This document shows positions 39,325 to 47,981 of a DNA stretch of 64,000 nucleotides, piece by piece; the first letter of the stretch is position 1, and the number at the start of each line of letters is the position of its first letter. This DNA comes from Azospirillum rugosum (GTDB lineage Bacteria; Pseudomonadota; Alphaproteobacteria; Azospirillales; Azospirillaceae). The position numbers and the translations under genes are program-made. The notes under the pieces are model-generated. The model had not been told where the DNA came from. It worked only from the letters and a program-made list of their open reading frames with translations, and ran no database searches. The stretch lies in NCBI RefSeq assembly GCF_017876155.1, contig NZ_JAGINP010000005.1, positions 1-64,000 of the forward strand, in the 5' to 3' direction.

Positions 39325-39676
39325 TCTTGGCGGCCCCGACCTTGACCGCGTTCACGCCGGTCGCCTCGCTCAGCCGGTCGGCGACCCAGGCGGCGACGCT
39401 CTTCCCTTCGCGCTCCGCGCAGGTGGCGATGGCGCGGTGGAGCGTCGGGTTGACGCGGATGGCGAGCTTGCCCGACAGCGGCTGGTCGGTGTTGCCGGCG
39501 ATGTCGCAGGCCATCTCCAGATAGTCGTCCACCGCCTTGCGGAACGCGGTCCTCAACTCGTCCACCGAACGGCCGGTGAAGGTGATCCCGTCGCGCGTGT
39601 TGATGACTTCCCCGACGAAGATGCCGGCGTCGTTGTCGAAGTCGATCTGGGCCTTGTAGCCCTTATAGTCCATCAT
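39317..39676 (-). CDS. HicB family protein without HicA
   Basis: A 119-residue HicB-type protein. The N-terminal part (GYKAQIDFDNDAGIFVGEV and GITFTGRSVDELRTAF) is the RNase-H-like HicB fold. The C-terminal part (LAIRVNPTLHRAIATCAERE) is a ribbon-helix-helix domain. HicB antitoxins normally pair with a small HicA toxin, but I see none on either side. Stand-alone HicB proteins may serve as regulators or as leftover antitoxins. Two adjacent ATGs (39676, 39673) can start it. Confidence 0.85.
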   Translation of the reverse strand: MMDYKGYKAQIDFDNDAGIFVGEVINTRDGITFTGRSVDELRTAFRKAVDDYLEMACDIAGNTDQPLSGKLAIRVNPTLHRAIATCAEREGKSVAAWVADRLSEATGVNAVKVGAAKIR

Positions 39677-39773
39677 CGGCGGCGACCCCAGGGGATGCGT
39701 TCGGCGGGGAGGATAGCCTCGCCGGTGACGCAGGGGTTTGACCTGCCTCAATTCACGCACGCGCAACAGGACC

Positions 39774-40244
39774 ATGGCCCGGATGACAACGCCCCCAACG
39801 ACGGCGCCCCCAACGACGGCGCCCGCGATTCGCGTGCACAGCCTCGACGACGCCCGGGCCGCCTGCGCGGCAGCGGCCGACCTCGGCGTGACGGTGCGGC
39901 TGGTCAGCGCCCCGGCGGGAGCGGCGCATGGCGGGGCCCTGTGGTTCCGCGAGTTGGTCGCGCGGGCGGCGGCGGAGTGGCCGTCGGCAGCGCCCACCGC
40001 CGTGCTCGACTGTTCCGACCGGGCCGGCGACGCGCAGGGCGCGCTTGCCGCCGGGATCGGCGTGATCCTGTTCACCGGCCCGGCGCCGGTCGCGGCGAAG
40101 CTGGCTGACATCGCTGGACGGACGGGGGCGACCGTGCTCACCGGACCGCTCCCGGCGCTCGACCTTCGCGGGGTCCGCGATCCGGTCGCGGCCTGCCGGG
40201 ACTATCTGGCGAAATGGAGCCCCGGCCAAACGTCCGCGGGGTGA
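39774..40244 (+). CDS. hypothetical protein, Ala-rich
   Basis: About 156 residues. After a Thr/Pro leader the protein alternates strands and helices (SLDDARAACAAAADLGVTV, AVLDCSDRAGDAQGALAAG, GVILFTGPAPVAAKLADI), suggesting a Rossmann-like alpha/beta fold. No catalytic motif is recognised. The leader is encoded by two exact copies of a 15-bp unit, GCCCCCAACGACGGC, at 39791-39805 and 39806-39820. An ATG at 39783 is an alternative start. Function unknown. Confidence 0.6.
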   Translation: MARMTTPPTTAPPTTAPAIRVHSLDDARAACAAAADLGVTVRLVSAPAGAAHGGALWFRELVARAAAEWPSAAPTAVLDCSDRAGDAQGALAAGIGVILFTGPAPVAAKLADIAGRTGATVLTGPLPALDLRGVRDPVAACRDYLAKWSPGQTSAG

Positions 40245-40359
40245 TCGGCGCCCCTCGGCGCCATTGTCTATCACCAAAGGATACCGCTTTTTCCCCAAAT
40301 CAACCCGATCAAAGGTGGTGTACTGTTACACCAACGGACATGAAGCGGTACTCACCCCG

Positions 40360-40587
40360 ATGACCACAACGACCCCCCTGCGCCCCGAGACCGGCTTCGA
40401 CGAGCATCCCCCGCGCCACGAGCGCCCGGACGGGTTGAGCCGCGCCATCCCCTTCCCCGAGCCGCACGTCGAAAAGATCCGCGGCGTGAAGCTGATCGCC
40501 CTTTGGTTCGGCCTCGCCGCCGGGGCGTGGTGCATCGCCGCGGGCGTCGGCTACGGCCTCTACGTCGTGGTGCAAACCGTCCTCTAA
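40360..40587 (+). CDS. small single-span membrane protein, unknown
   Basis: A 75-residue protein. The N-terminal half is polar and proline-rich. The C-terminal half has one hydrophobic helix (LIALWFGLAAGAWCIAAGVG). It has no signal cleavage motif, so it should sit in the inner membrane with its N-terminus in the cytoplasm. I do not recognise a family. A strong hairpin follows 22 bp after the stop, supporting that this is a real transcription unit. Confidence 0.55.
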   Translation: MTTTTPLRPETGFDEHPPRHERPDGLSRAIPFPEPHVEKIRGVKLIALWFGLAAGAWCIAAGVGYGLYVVVQTVL

Positions 40588-40609
40588 GCGGCGGTTGCTT
40601 GCCGCGGCC

Positions 40610-40639
40610 AAAGGTGCGCCGGGACGCCGGCGCGCCTTT
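40610..40639 (+). terminator. terminator-like hairpin
   Basis: AAAGGTGCGCCGG (40610-40622) pairs with CCGGCGCGCCTTT (40627-40639) with one G-T pair and a 4-nt loop. A T-rich stretch (CTTTT) occurs soon after. It separates the small membrane protein gene from the aldolase promoter region. Confidence 0.7.
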
Positions 40640-40927
40640 GCACGGCTTTTCGCAGGACCCGCAAGACACCGGCGCGTGACGCCGCCCGAGCGTCGCGGAG
40701 ATCGAACGGCCTATTCTTGAGTACCTTCACTGTTTGATATGAATTTCGTTTGTATACTTCATATGAACGTGACATCGGCGAGCCCCTGGCCGAAGCGGCT
40801 AGACAGACCGAATAAGCCCGTTTGCTGCCGCGAAACGCCGCATTACACCCCTCCCGACGTTGCAAATGGGGCTGCGCTGGGCTATTAGGGCCGCATTTCC
40901 GAACAAAGCCCCAAGGGGAAGAGCCAC
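40640..40927 (+). promoter_or_regulatory. regulatory region upstream of fba
   Basis: No gene is seen here. The stretch around 40728-40770 is locally A/T-rich. It contains the palindrome TTCATATGAA (40758-40767) and a related half GATATGAATTTC just before it, so the half-site ATATGAA occurs twice. This looks like a regulator site near a promoter, but I cannot place the -35 and -10 boxes with confidence. Confidence 0.4.
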
Positions 40928-41857
40928 ATGAAGCTCACTCGCCGCGTTAAAGAAATTCTTGCGAACTACGAGAGCGACAATCCGGGCGTGAAGGCCAACC
41001 TCGCCCGCATTCTCATGGAAGGCAAGCTGGGCGGCACCGGTAAGCTGGTGATCCTTCCGGTGGACCAGGGCTTCGAGCACGGCCCGGCGCGCAGCTTTGC
41101 GCCGAACGAGCCGGGCTACGACCCGCATTACCATTACCAGCTGGCCATCGACGCGGGCTGCAACGCCTACGCCGCTCCGCTCGGTTCGCTGGAGGCCGGC
41201 GCGTCGACCTTCGCCGGCTCGATCCCGCTGATCCTGAAGATGAACAGCGCCAACAGCCTGTCGCGCCAGAAGGAAGACGCCGACCAGGCCGTGACCGCCT
41301 CGGTCCAGGACGCCCTGCGCATCGGCGCGTCGGCCATCGGCTTCACGATCTACCCGGGCTCCGACTCCATGTACAACCAGTACGAGGAGATCCGCGAGCT
41401 GTCGAAGGAGGCCAAGTCGGTCGGCCTTCCGACCGTGCTGTGGTCCTACCCGCGCGGCGGCAACGTGTCCAAGGACGGCGAGCTGGCCATGGACGTGATC
41501 GGCTACGCCGCCCACATGGCCGCCCTGCTCGGCGCCCACATCATCAAGGTCAAGCTGCCGTCGGCCCATCTGGAGCAGGCGGAAGCCAAGAAGATCTACG
41601 AGTCCAAGGGCATCCAGATCGCCACCCAGGCCGACCGCGTCCGCCACATCATGCAGTGCGCCTTCAACGGCCGCCGCATCGTGGTCTTCTCGGGCGGCGC
41701 CACCAAGGGTGAGGATGCGGTGTTCGAGGACGCCCGCGCCATCCGCGACGGCGGCGGCAACGGCTCGATCATCGGCCGCAACGCCTTCCAGCGTCCGCGC
41801 GAGGAGGCCCTGAAGCTGCTGGACCGGATCATGAAGATCTACCAGGGCAAGGAGTAA
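40928..41857 (+). CDS. fba: class I fructose-bisphosphate aldolase (DhnA type)
   Basis: Cleaves fructose-1,6-bisphosphate by Schiff-base chemistry. The 309-residue protein is of the archaeal/DhnA-like class I group, not the zinc class II type. It shows LVILPVDQGFEHGP near the N-terminus, the lysine region HIIKVKLPSAH and the phosphate loops VFSGGATKGEDA and GGNGSIIGRN. thiE follows after 3 bp, and the aldolase tail AAGGAG provides its ribosome site, so the two are coupled. Confidence 0.95.
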   Translation: MKLTRRVKEILANYESDNPGVKANLARILMEGKLGGTGKLVILPVDQGFEHGPARSFAPNEPGYDPHYHYQLAIDAGCNAYAAPLGSLEAGASTFAGSIPLILKMNSANSLSRQKEDADQAVTASVQDALRIGASAIGFTIYPGSDSMYNQYEEIRELSKEAKSVGLPTVLWSYPRGGNVSKDGELAMDVIGYAAHMAALLGAHIIKVKLPSAHLEQAEAKKIYESKGIQIATQADRVRHIMQCAFNGRRIVVFSGGATKGEDAVFEDARAIRDGGGNGSIIGRNAFQRPREEALKLLDRIMKIYQGKE

Positions 41858-41860
41858 AGG

Positions 41861-42511
41861 TTGCCCCAAGGTAACGAACCGACCTGTCGGCTCTACCTCG
41901 TGACGCCGCCGGCCCTGGAGCCGGCGGCGTTCGCGCCGTTGCTGGCGGAGGCGCTGGACGCCGGCGACGTCGCCTGCGTGCAACTGCGCCTGAAGGACTG
42001 TTCCGACGACGCCATCCGCCGGGCCTGCGACGCGCTGCGTCCCATCGCCCAGGACCGCGGGGTCGCCTTCATCCTGAACGACCATCCCCAGCTGGCGCGC
42101 GAGACCGGCTGCGACGGCGTGCATGTGGGGCAGAAGGACACGCCCTACGATCAGGCGCGCAAGATCCTCGGTCGGGACGCCATCGTTGGCGTGACCTGCC
42201 ACGACAGCCGCCACCTGGCCATGGAAGCCGGCGAGGCCGGGGCGGACTACGTCGCCTTCGGCGCCTTCTTCCCGACCTCCACCAAGGAGGCCGAGTACAA
42301 GGCCGAGCCGGAGCTGCTGCGCTGGTGGTCGGAGCTGATGGAGGTCCCCTGCGTCGCCATCGGCGGCATCACGCCGGAGAATTGCGGCCCGCTGGTCAAG
42401 GCGGGGGCGGATTTCCTGGCGGTGGTCAGCGCCGTGTGGCATCACCCGGGCGGCCCCGGCGCGGGCGTGAAGGCCTTCAACACGGCCATCGCCGAGGCCT
42501 CGGCCGACTGA
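41861..42511 (+). CDS. thiE: thiamine-phosphate synthase ThiE
   Basis: Joins the thiazole and pyrimidine moieties of thiamine. The 216-residue TIM barrel starts at a TTG (41861) with AAGGAG 6 nt upstream. Visible motifs are [42 protein letters not shown] and [10 protein letters not shown], the phosphate and substrate sites of the family. It sits directly behind fba. Other thiamine genes are not in this window. Confidence 0.92.
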   Translation: MPQGNEPTCRLYLVTPPALEPAAFAPLLAEALDAGDVACVQLRLKDCSDDAIRRACDALRPIAQDRGVAFILNDHPQLARETGCDGVHVGQKDTPYDQARKILGRDAIVGVTCHDSRHLAMEAGEAGADYVAFGAFFPTSTKEAEYKAEPELLRWWSELMEVPCVAIGGITPENCGPLVKAGADFLAVVSAVWHHPGGPGAGVKAFNTAIAEASAD

Positions 42512-42521
42512 ACGCGACGAT

Positions 42522-43343
42522 ATGGACCTGCTCTCCTTCCATGGCCTGGCCTTCGACACGCTGGGCCTGCTGTTCGGCGTCGGCCTGCTCGCCGGCTTCG
42601 TGGACGCCATCGCCGGCGGCGGCGGCCTGCTGACCCTGCCCGCCTTGCTGTGGGCGGGGCTGTCGCCCGCCGAGTCGCTGGCCACCAACAAGGTCCAGTC
42701 GAGCTTCGGGTCCTTCTCAGCGGCGCTGAAGTTCACGCGCGGCGGCGCGGTGAAGCCGCGCGAGATGGTGTGGATGATCGCCTGCACCTTCGCGGGATCG
42801 GCGCTCGGCGCCATCGTCGTGCAGATGCTCGACCCCGGCTTCCTGCGCAACGTCATCCCGGTCCTGCTGGTCGGCATCGCCATCTGGCTGATGGTCACGC
42901 CCAAGGCCGGCGACATCGACGCGCAGCAGCGCATCGGGGAGCGCGCCTTCGCCCTGCTCGCCGGGACGGGGATCGGCTTCTACGACGGCTTCTTCGGGCC
43001 GGGCACCGGCACCTTCTTCGCCATCGCCTTCGTCTCGCTGCTGGGCTTCAACCTGCGCAAGGCGACGGCGCACACGAAGGTGCTGAACTTCACCAGCAAC
43101 ATCGCGGCGCTGCTGTTCTTCCTGATGGGCGGGCACATCGTCTGGGCCGCCGGCCTGCTGATGGGCGTGGGGCAGTCGCTGGGCGCACAGCTCGGCGCGC
43201 AGATGGTCATCCGCAACGGCGCGGCCATCGTGCGGCCGATGCTGGTCGTCGCTTCCCTCGCCATCACGGCGAAGCTGGTCTGGACCGACGAGCAGGGCTA
43301 CATCCGCGCCGCCATCGGCGCCTTGGTCGCTTGGTTCGCCTGA
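42522..43343 (+). CDS. TSUP family transporter (TauE/SafE)
   Basis: An inner-membrane protein of 273 residues with about eight hydrophobic segments in two repeats. The TSUP motif appears as GLLAGFVDAIAGGGGLLTLPA in the first repeat and FYDGFFGPGTGTFFA in the second. Members move sulfite, organosulfonates or other anions; the substrate here is unknown. It lies 10 bp after thiE and is convergent with the exchanger gene. Confidence 0.92.
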   Translation: MDLLSFHGLAFDTLGLLFGVGLLAGFVDAIAGGGGLLTLPALLWAGLSPAESLATNKVQSSFGSFSAALKFTRGGAVKPREMVWMIACTFAGSALGAIVVQMLDPGFLRNVIPVLLVGIAIWLMVTPKAGDIDAQQRIGERAFALLAGTGIGFYDGFFGPGTGTFFAIAFVSLLGFNLRKATAHTKVLNFTSNIAALLFFLMGGHIVWAAGLLMGVGQSLGAQLGAQMVIRNGAAIVRPMLVVASLAITAKLVWTDEQGYIRAAIGALVAWFA

Positions 43344-43353
43344 CCGGTCAGCG

Positions 43354-44385
43354 TCAGGCGATCAGCCGCACGGCCACCACCACATAGGCGCAGTAACCGG
43401 CCGCGAAGACGCCGACCCGCGCCGGGGTCAGCAGGCTGCTCCGCGCCTCCCCCACCACGACGCGCCGGTTCAGCGCCATGTAGCCGAGAAGCACGGCGCC
43501 GAGGAACCCCAGGTTCAGGGCGTAGAGCCCCACGTTCCCCACGGCGGCGCCGACGATCGCCAGCGGCAGCATGGCGAGCGTCAGGGAATAGATGCCGTCG
43601 GCCACCGCCGCCGACACCGCGGACGTCGCCCGGCCCGACCGCGACAGCCGCCACGCGCTGAAGCTTTCCGGCAGGGCGCACAGGAAGCCGGTGATGAACA
43701 GGCCGCCGACGAGGTCCGAGATGCCCAGCGCCTGGTTGAGCTGGCGGGAGGCCAGGACCGCGACCAGCGCGCCCGCCGCGATCGCCGCGAAGCCCGGCAG
43801 CGCCGCCAGCGTCTTGCGCCCCGGCGACTGGCAGGGCACCCGCTCCCCCGGCGCCCGGAGCGCCCGCACCATGTAGGCGGCGCAGACGAGCGCCAGGATG
43901 AGGCCGTCCAGCGGCTGCAACCCCTCCCATCCCGGCGTCAGCGTCAGCGCCGCCAGGAGCGCCACCACGAACAGGTAGGGCAGCATCTGGAGCCACACCG
44001 CCTGCTCCTTCACCTGGGGCATGGGGGGCGGCGGCGCCGAGTCGGGGTTCTGACGGTGCTCCGCCACCGCGCGGCGGCGGTGCCAGCGGGTCGAGACGTA
44101 GGAGATGACGAAGATCAGCGGCAGCGCCGGCACGTTCGAGCCGAGCGCCGTGCCCAGCCCAATGTCCGGCCAGCCCAGCGCCACGCTGGCGATGTTGACC
44201 GAAATCTCCGGGCTGGCGGTCGCCAGGCCGAGGAGCGCGCCCCCGCCGGTTTCCGCGATTCCCCAATGCTTGCGCAACTCGCCAAGCAGGGCGCAGACCC
44301 GCTGCGATCCCCATTGCATCGCCCCGATCCCGACGAGGATGAGGGCGAACCAAAGCACCAACGCTGCCGTTCCCTGCATGCCCAC
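43354..44385 (-). CDS. CaCA family Na+/Ca2+ exchanger-like protein
   Basis: A membrane protein of 343 residues with about ten hydrophobic segments. The two alpha-repeats are recognisable as GLATASPEISVNIASVALG and GFLCALPESFSAW, each with the ion-binding Glu after Ser/Leu-Pro. It exchanges sodium or protons for calcium or a similar cation. A proline-rich loop (PPPPMP) marks the middle of the protein. The second alpha-repeat deviates from the usual GTSLPE pattern, so the ion may differ. Confidence 0.85.
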   Translation of the reverse strand: MGMQGTAALVLWFALILVGIGAMQWGSQRVCALLGELRKHWGIAETGGGALLGLATASPEISVNIASVALGWPDIGLGTALGSNVPALPLIFVISYVSTRWHRRRAVAEHRQNPDSAPPPPMPQVKEQAVWLQMLPYLFVVALLAALTLTPGWEGLQPLDGLILALVCAAYMVRALRAPGERVPCQSPGRKTLAALPGFAAIAAGALVAVLASRQLNQALGISDLVGGLFITGFLCALPESFSAWRLSRSGRATSAVSAAVADGIYSLTLAMLPLAIVGAAVGNVGLYALNLGFLGAVLLGYMALNRRVVVGEARSSLLTPARVGVFAAGYCAYVVVAVRLIA

Positions 44386-44560
44386 GCAAACACCGGGCGA
44401 GCCCGGGTGTCACGGTCGTTCCGGACGACGGGCGGGTAATCTTATTCCCCTCCCCGGATCATCTTACGGCTTATGTCGCACGGCGAGGGCTTTCGCTTGG
44501 AATCCATAAACCGTCGGTGGCATACATCGTTCGCCGATCGCCAGACAGCGCCGGGGCTTT

Positions 44561-44594
44561 ACGTTAACGTCAATTTGTGTATCATTGCGTTAAC
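44561..44594 (+). promoter_or_regulatory. paired palindromes upstream of the FadL-like gene
   Basis: ACGTTAACGT at 44561-44570 is a perfect palindrome, and a second GTTAAC lies at 44588-44593, 25 bp away centre to centre. The region is A/T-rich. It lies 22-55 bp before the start codon, where a repressor would block the promoter. The regulator is unknown. Confidence 0.45.
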
Positions 44595-44615
44595 AACAAT
44601 TCGGGGGAGAAACAA

Positions 44616-45962
44616 TTGCCCAAGAATACTCCAAAGGCGTATCTGCTGGCCGCCGCGGCCGCCGCCGTCGTCTCGGCCCCGCTGCCGGGTATGGCCTCCG
44701 GTTACCTGCTCAAGGAGCAGAGCGCGTCCGGCCAGGGAACCTCCTTCGCCGGTGTGACCGCGAACGCCATGGGCGACGCGACCGCCCTCTTCTTCAACCC
44801 GGCCGCCCTGGGCGCCGTGAACGGGAACGAGGCGGTCGGTGTCCTGTCGGGGATCTTCCCGTCGGCCAAGACGACCAACGCCGTGGGCACGCGCGCGGCA
44901 CGGCTGGGCGGCGGGCGCATCAGCGGGACGTCCAATTCGGACGACATCGGCGTGGACGCGGCGCTGCCGTCGGCCTATTTCGCCTACACCGTGTCGCCGG
45001 ACGTGAAGGTCGGGCTGGCCGTCACCGCCCCCTGGGGCCTGTCCACGGATTATCCGGAGAACTGGGTCGGCCGCTACCACGGCATACATTCCAGCCTCCA
45101 GACGCTGAACATCACGCCGACCGTCTCCTACAAGCTGCTGCCCGACCTGACCGTCGCCGGCGGCATCCAGTTCCAGTACGCAAAGGCGCGCCTCAGCCAG
45201 GCCGTGGACTTCGGCTCGATCCTCGCCTCGACCGGTGCTGCGGTCCTGCCGGGATCGCGCGACGGCATGGGTGAGGTGAAGGGAAGCGACTGGGGCTTCG
45301 GCGCCACCGCCGGCCTTCTGTACGAGCCGGCCAAGGGCACCCGCTTCGGCCTGTCCTACCGCTCCTCGATCTCGCACGAGCTGGAAGGCGACGCGAAGTT
45401 CGAAGGCGTGCCGGCCGTTCCGGCGATGCGCGCCAGCTTCGCCAATTCCTTCGTGAAGGCGAAGGTGACGACCCCGGACATCATCGGATTCGGCGCCTAC
45501 CACGAGGTCACCAGCGACTTCGCGGTCATGGCCGACGTCCAGTGGACTAACTGGTCGCGCTTCAAGGAGCTGCGGATCCGCTACAGCAACCCGCTGCGCA
45601 CCGATTCGCTGACCGAGGAGCAATGGGACGACGCGTGGTTCTTCGCGCTCGGCGCCGCCTACAAGGTGAACGAGAAGCTGACGCTGCGCGCCGGCGTGGC
45701 CTATGACCAGACCCCGGTCCAGGACCAGTACCGCACGCCGCGCATCCCCGACGGCGACCGCTACTGGCTGTCGGTCGGCGCCGGGTACCAGCTGACCGAC
45801 AACATCCGGACGGACATCGGCTACACCCACGTGTTCGCCAACACGACCAAGGTGAACCTGAGCGACAACCTGACCGGCGCCGACGCCTTCCGCGGCAACC
45901 TGAGCGCCGAGTACAAGGCGAGCGTGGACATCATCGCCCTGCAGACGAAGATTTCGTTCTGA
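44616..45962 (+). CDS. FadL/TodX family outer membrane transport protein
   Basis: An outer-membrane beta-barrel for uptake of hydrophobic compounds. A signal peptide (YLLAAAAAAVVSAPLPGMAS) is cleaved before the mature N-terminus with GTSFAGVTANAMGDAT. The family motif FFNPAALG is present, and the protein ends in a C-terminal phenylalanine (LQTKISF) expected of barrel proteins. The start is a TTG at 44616 with GGGGGAG 7 nt upstream. It has about 448 residues. The transported molecule (fatty acid or aromatic) is unknown. Confidence 0.9.
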   Translation: MPKNTPKAYLLAAAAAAVVSAPLPGMASGYLLKEQSASGQGTSFAGVTANAMGDATALFFNPAALGAVNGNEAVGVLSGIFPSAKTTNAVGTRAARLGGGRISGTSNSDDIGVDAALPSAYFAYTVSPDVKVGLAVTAPWGLSTDYPENWVGRYHGIHSSLQTLNITPTVSYKLLPDLTVAGGIQFQYAKARLSQAVDFGSILASTGAAVLPGSRDGMGEVKGSDWGFGATAGLLYEPAKGTRFGLSYRSSISHELEGDAKFEGVPAVPAMRASFANSFVKAKVTTPDIIGFGAYHEVTSDFAVMADVQWTNWSRFKELRIRYSNPLRTDSLTEEQWDDAWFFALGAAYKVNEKLTLRAGVAYDQTPVQDQYRTPRIPDGDRYWLSVGAGYQLTDNIRTDIGYTHVFANTTKVNLSDNLTGADAFRGNLSAEYKASVDIIALQTKISF

Positions 45963-45973
45963 TCGCTTAGAAC

Positions 45974-46063
45974 CGTAGGTCGGGTGAAGCGCAGCGCAAC
46001 CCGACAGCCTTCGCTTCGCCTGGGCTGTCGGGTTGCGCGTTGCTCCACCCGACCTACGGGTGT
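45974..46063. repeat. dispersed inverted repeat, GTAGGT-GGGT family
   Basis: Arms starting CCGTAGGTCGGGTGAAGCGC and ending CTCCACCCGACCTACGG face each other. It lies between the convergent FadL-like and epmA genes. Related copies are at 2706, 56022 and 62560, each with CCCAAC or CCCGAC ends. Confidence 0.82.
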
Positions 46064-46064
46064 C

Positions 46065-47114
46065 TCACCGGGCCACCGGCAGCCAGAGCACGTCGTCGAT
46101 GCTCTCCGCCCCGCTGCACAGCATCACAAGGCGGTCGAAGCCGAGCGCGATGCCGCTGCTTTCCGGCATGCCGTGCTCCAGCGCCGCCAGGAAATCCTCG
46201 TCCACCGGGAAGCGCTCCCCATAGAGGCGCTGCTTAAGGTCCATGTCGGCCTCGAAACGGGCGCGCTGGGCGGCGGCGTCGGTCAGCTCGCCAAAGGCGT
46301 TCGCCAGTTCCAGCCCGCAGGCGTACAGCTCGAACCGTTCGGCCAGGCGCGGGTCCTCGGGCTTGGGGCGCGACAGGGCGGCCATGCAGACGGGATAATC
46401 GGTCAGGACGCAGGGCACGCCCTCGCCCAGATGCGGCTCGATCCGGTCGAACATGATGCGGAAGACGATGTCCTCCCACCGGTCGCCGGCGTGGGGGTGG
46501 ACACCGATGCGCTCCGCCTCCGCCGCCAGGGCCGTCGGGTCCGGGTCGTGGCTGCCGTCGAAGGTCGCCAGCAGGTCGATCCCCGCATAGTCCAGGAACG
46601 CGTCCTGCACCGTCAGCACGCGCCACGCCTTGAAGGGGTCGCAGGTCATGCCGCGGAAGTCGAACCGGCTCCGCCCGGCGGCGACGGCGGCGGCGCGCAC
46701 CAGATCCTCGCAGTCCTGGATCAGCGTCTTGTAGCCCTCCCCCGCCCGGTACCATTCGAGCATGGAGAATTCCGGCGAGTGGGTCCCCGACCGCTCCCCG
46801 TTCCGGTAGACGTGGGCGATCTGGTACAGCCGCGGCACCCCGGCCACCAGCAGCTTCTTCATGGCGAATTCGGGGCTGGTGTGCAGGTAAAGGCGGCGGC
46901 GGTCGTCCGGGTGCGGCCCCTGGAGGTCGGTCGCGAAGGCCTGGAGGTGCGGCTCCATGCCCGGGGAGACCTGGAGCGCCGGCGTGTCCACCTCCACGAA
47001 GGCGTTCTCCTTGAAGACGCGGCGCAGCGCGCCCAACACGCGGCCGCGCACCGCCAGATGCGGGCGGCGGCGGGCGAAGGCTTCGGGATGCCAGGGTGGC
47101 GGGGTGGCGGGCAT
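46065..47114 (-). CDS. epmA: EF-P lysine aminoacylase EpmA
   Basis: A truncated class II lysyl-tRNA synthetase relative that attaches beta-lysine to elongation factor P. The 349-residue protein lacks the anticodon-binding domain. Motif 2 is seen as RLYQIAHVYRNGERSGTHSPEF, and motif 3 as GIALGFDRLVMLC. It is divergent from efp, its substrate, 210 bp away. The partner aminomutase EpmB is not in the window. Confidence 0.94.
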   Translation of the reverse strand: MPATPPPWHPEAFARRRPHLAVRGRVLGALRRVFKENAFVEVDTPALQVSPGMEPHLQAFATDLQGPHPDDRRRLYLHTSPEFAMKKLLVAGVPRLYQIAHVYRNGERSGTHSPEFSMLEWYRAGEGYKTLIQDCEDLVRAAAVAAGRSRFDFRGMTCDPFKAWRVLTVQDAFLDYAGIDLLATFDGSHDPDPTALAAEAERIGVHPHAGDRWEDIVFRIMFDRIEPHLGEGVPCVLTDYPVCMAALSRPKPEDPRLAERFELYACGLELANAFGELTDAAAQRARFEADMDLKQRLYGERFPVDEDFLAALEHGMPESSGIALGFDRLVMLCSGAESIDDVLWLPVAR

Positions 47115-47324
47115 GGCGCGGATCCGGGTGAGAAGGAATGCCGCTGCTTACCAGGGACGGGTTCGAGAGAAAACGGACAATCTGGCGCCGCGCGGGCGTG
47201 CCGGAGGGGTAAAGCCGCACAAAGAAGGCGCATCGCGCCGAATTTGCCTCCACCCGGCGTTGCCTCGGGGCCGGCAAGCTGCTAGGTTCCGCGCCGCCTG
47301 TCTCTTGGAAATCACGAGTACGTC

Positions 47325-47891
47325 ATGAAGGTCAACGCCAACACGATGCGTCCCGGCCATGTGCTTGAGCACAACGGGAAGCTCTGGGTCATCACCAAGA
47401 CCGCCATCGTCCAGCCCGGCAAGGGTGGAGCCTTCATCCAGCTCGAAATGAAGGACGTGCGCACCGGCACGAAGTCGATCGAGCGCTTCCGCACCCAGGA
47501 GACGGTCGAGCGCGCCCGCCTGGACGAGCACGAGATGACCTTCCTGTTCGCCGAGGGCGACAGCTACACCTTCATGGACAAGGAAAGCTACGAGCAGATC
47601 GCCATTCCCGGCGAGATCGTCGGCGAGCAGAAGGTGTTCCTGCAGGACGGCATGGAAGTCACCGTGCAGTCCTTCGAGGGCGCGCCGCTCGGCGTGGAGA
47701 TCCCCGGCAAGGTGACGCTGCAGATCGTCGAGGCCGACCCGGTGGTGAAGGGCCAGACGGCCTCCTCCTCCTACAAGCCGGCGAAGCTGGAGAACGGCGT
47801 GTCGATCCTGGTGCCGCCGCACATCGACACCGGCACCCGCGTCGTCGTCGACACCCAGACCGGCGAGTACGTCGAGCGCGCCAAGGACTGA
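47325..47891 (+). CDS. efp: translation elongation factor P
   Basis: Relieves ribosome stalling at polyproline. The 188 residues form the usual three domains. The loop VQPGKGGAF carries K33, the expected modification site. It starts MKVNANTMRPG at the ATG at 47325. The presence of divergent epmA predicts beta-lysylation. A terminator follows 20 bp after the stop. Confidence 0.97.
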   Translation: MKVNANTMRPGHVLEHNGKLWVITKTAIVQPGKGGAFIQLEMKDVRTGTKSIERFRTQETVERARLDEHEMTFLFAEGDSYTFMDKESYEQIAIPGEIVGEQKVFLQDGMEVTVQSFEGAPLGVEIPGKVTLQIVEADPVVKGQTASSSYKPAKLENGVSILVPPHIDTGTRVVVDTQTGEYVERAKD

Positions 47892-47911
47892 TCGTCCTGC
47901 ACGATTTTGCG

Positions 47912-47951
47912 CACCGGCTCTCGCCTCGGGCGTGGGCCGGTGTATTCTTTT
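47912..47951 (+). terminator. intrinsic terminator after efp
   Basis: CACCGGC (47912-47918) pairs with GCCGGTG (47936-47942), with an inner GCC/GGC pairing, followed by TATTCTTTTT. It lies between efp and suhB. Confidence 0.75.
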
Positions 47952-47981
47952 TCCGGTTTCGCACGAGATAAAGCACCGCCC

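Noticed and set aside
40584..40865. 93-codon minus-strand frame in the fba upstream gap
   Set aside because: It crosses a strong hairpin and the A/T-rich regulatory island and has no conserved look.
40799..42934. Long minus-strand frame opposite fba and thiE
   Set aside because: Antisense shadow of three well-supported genes.
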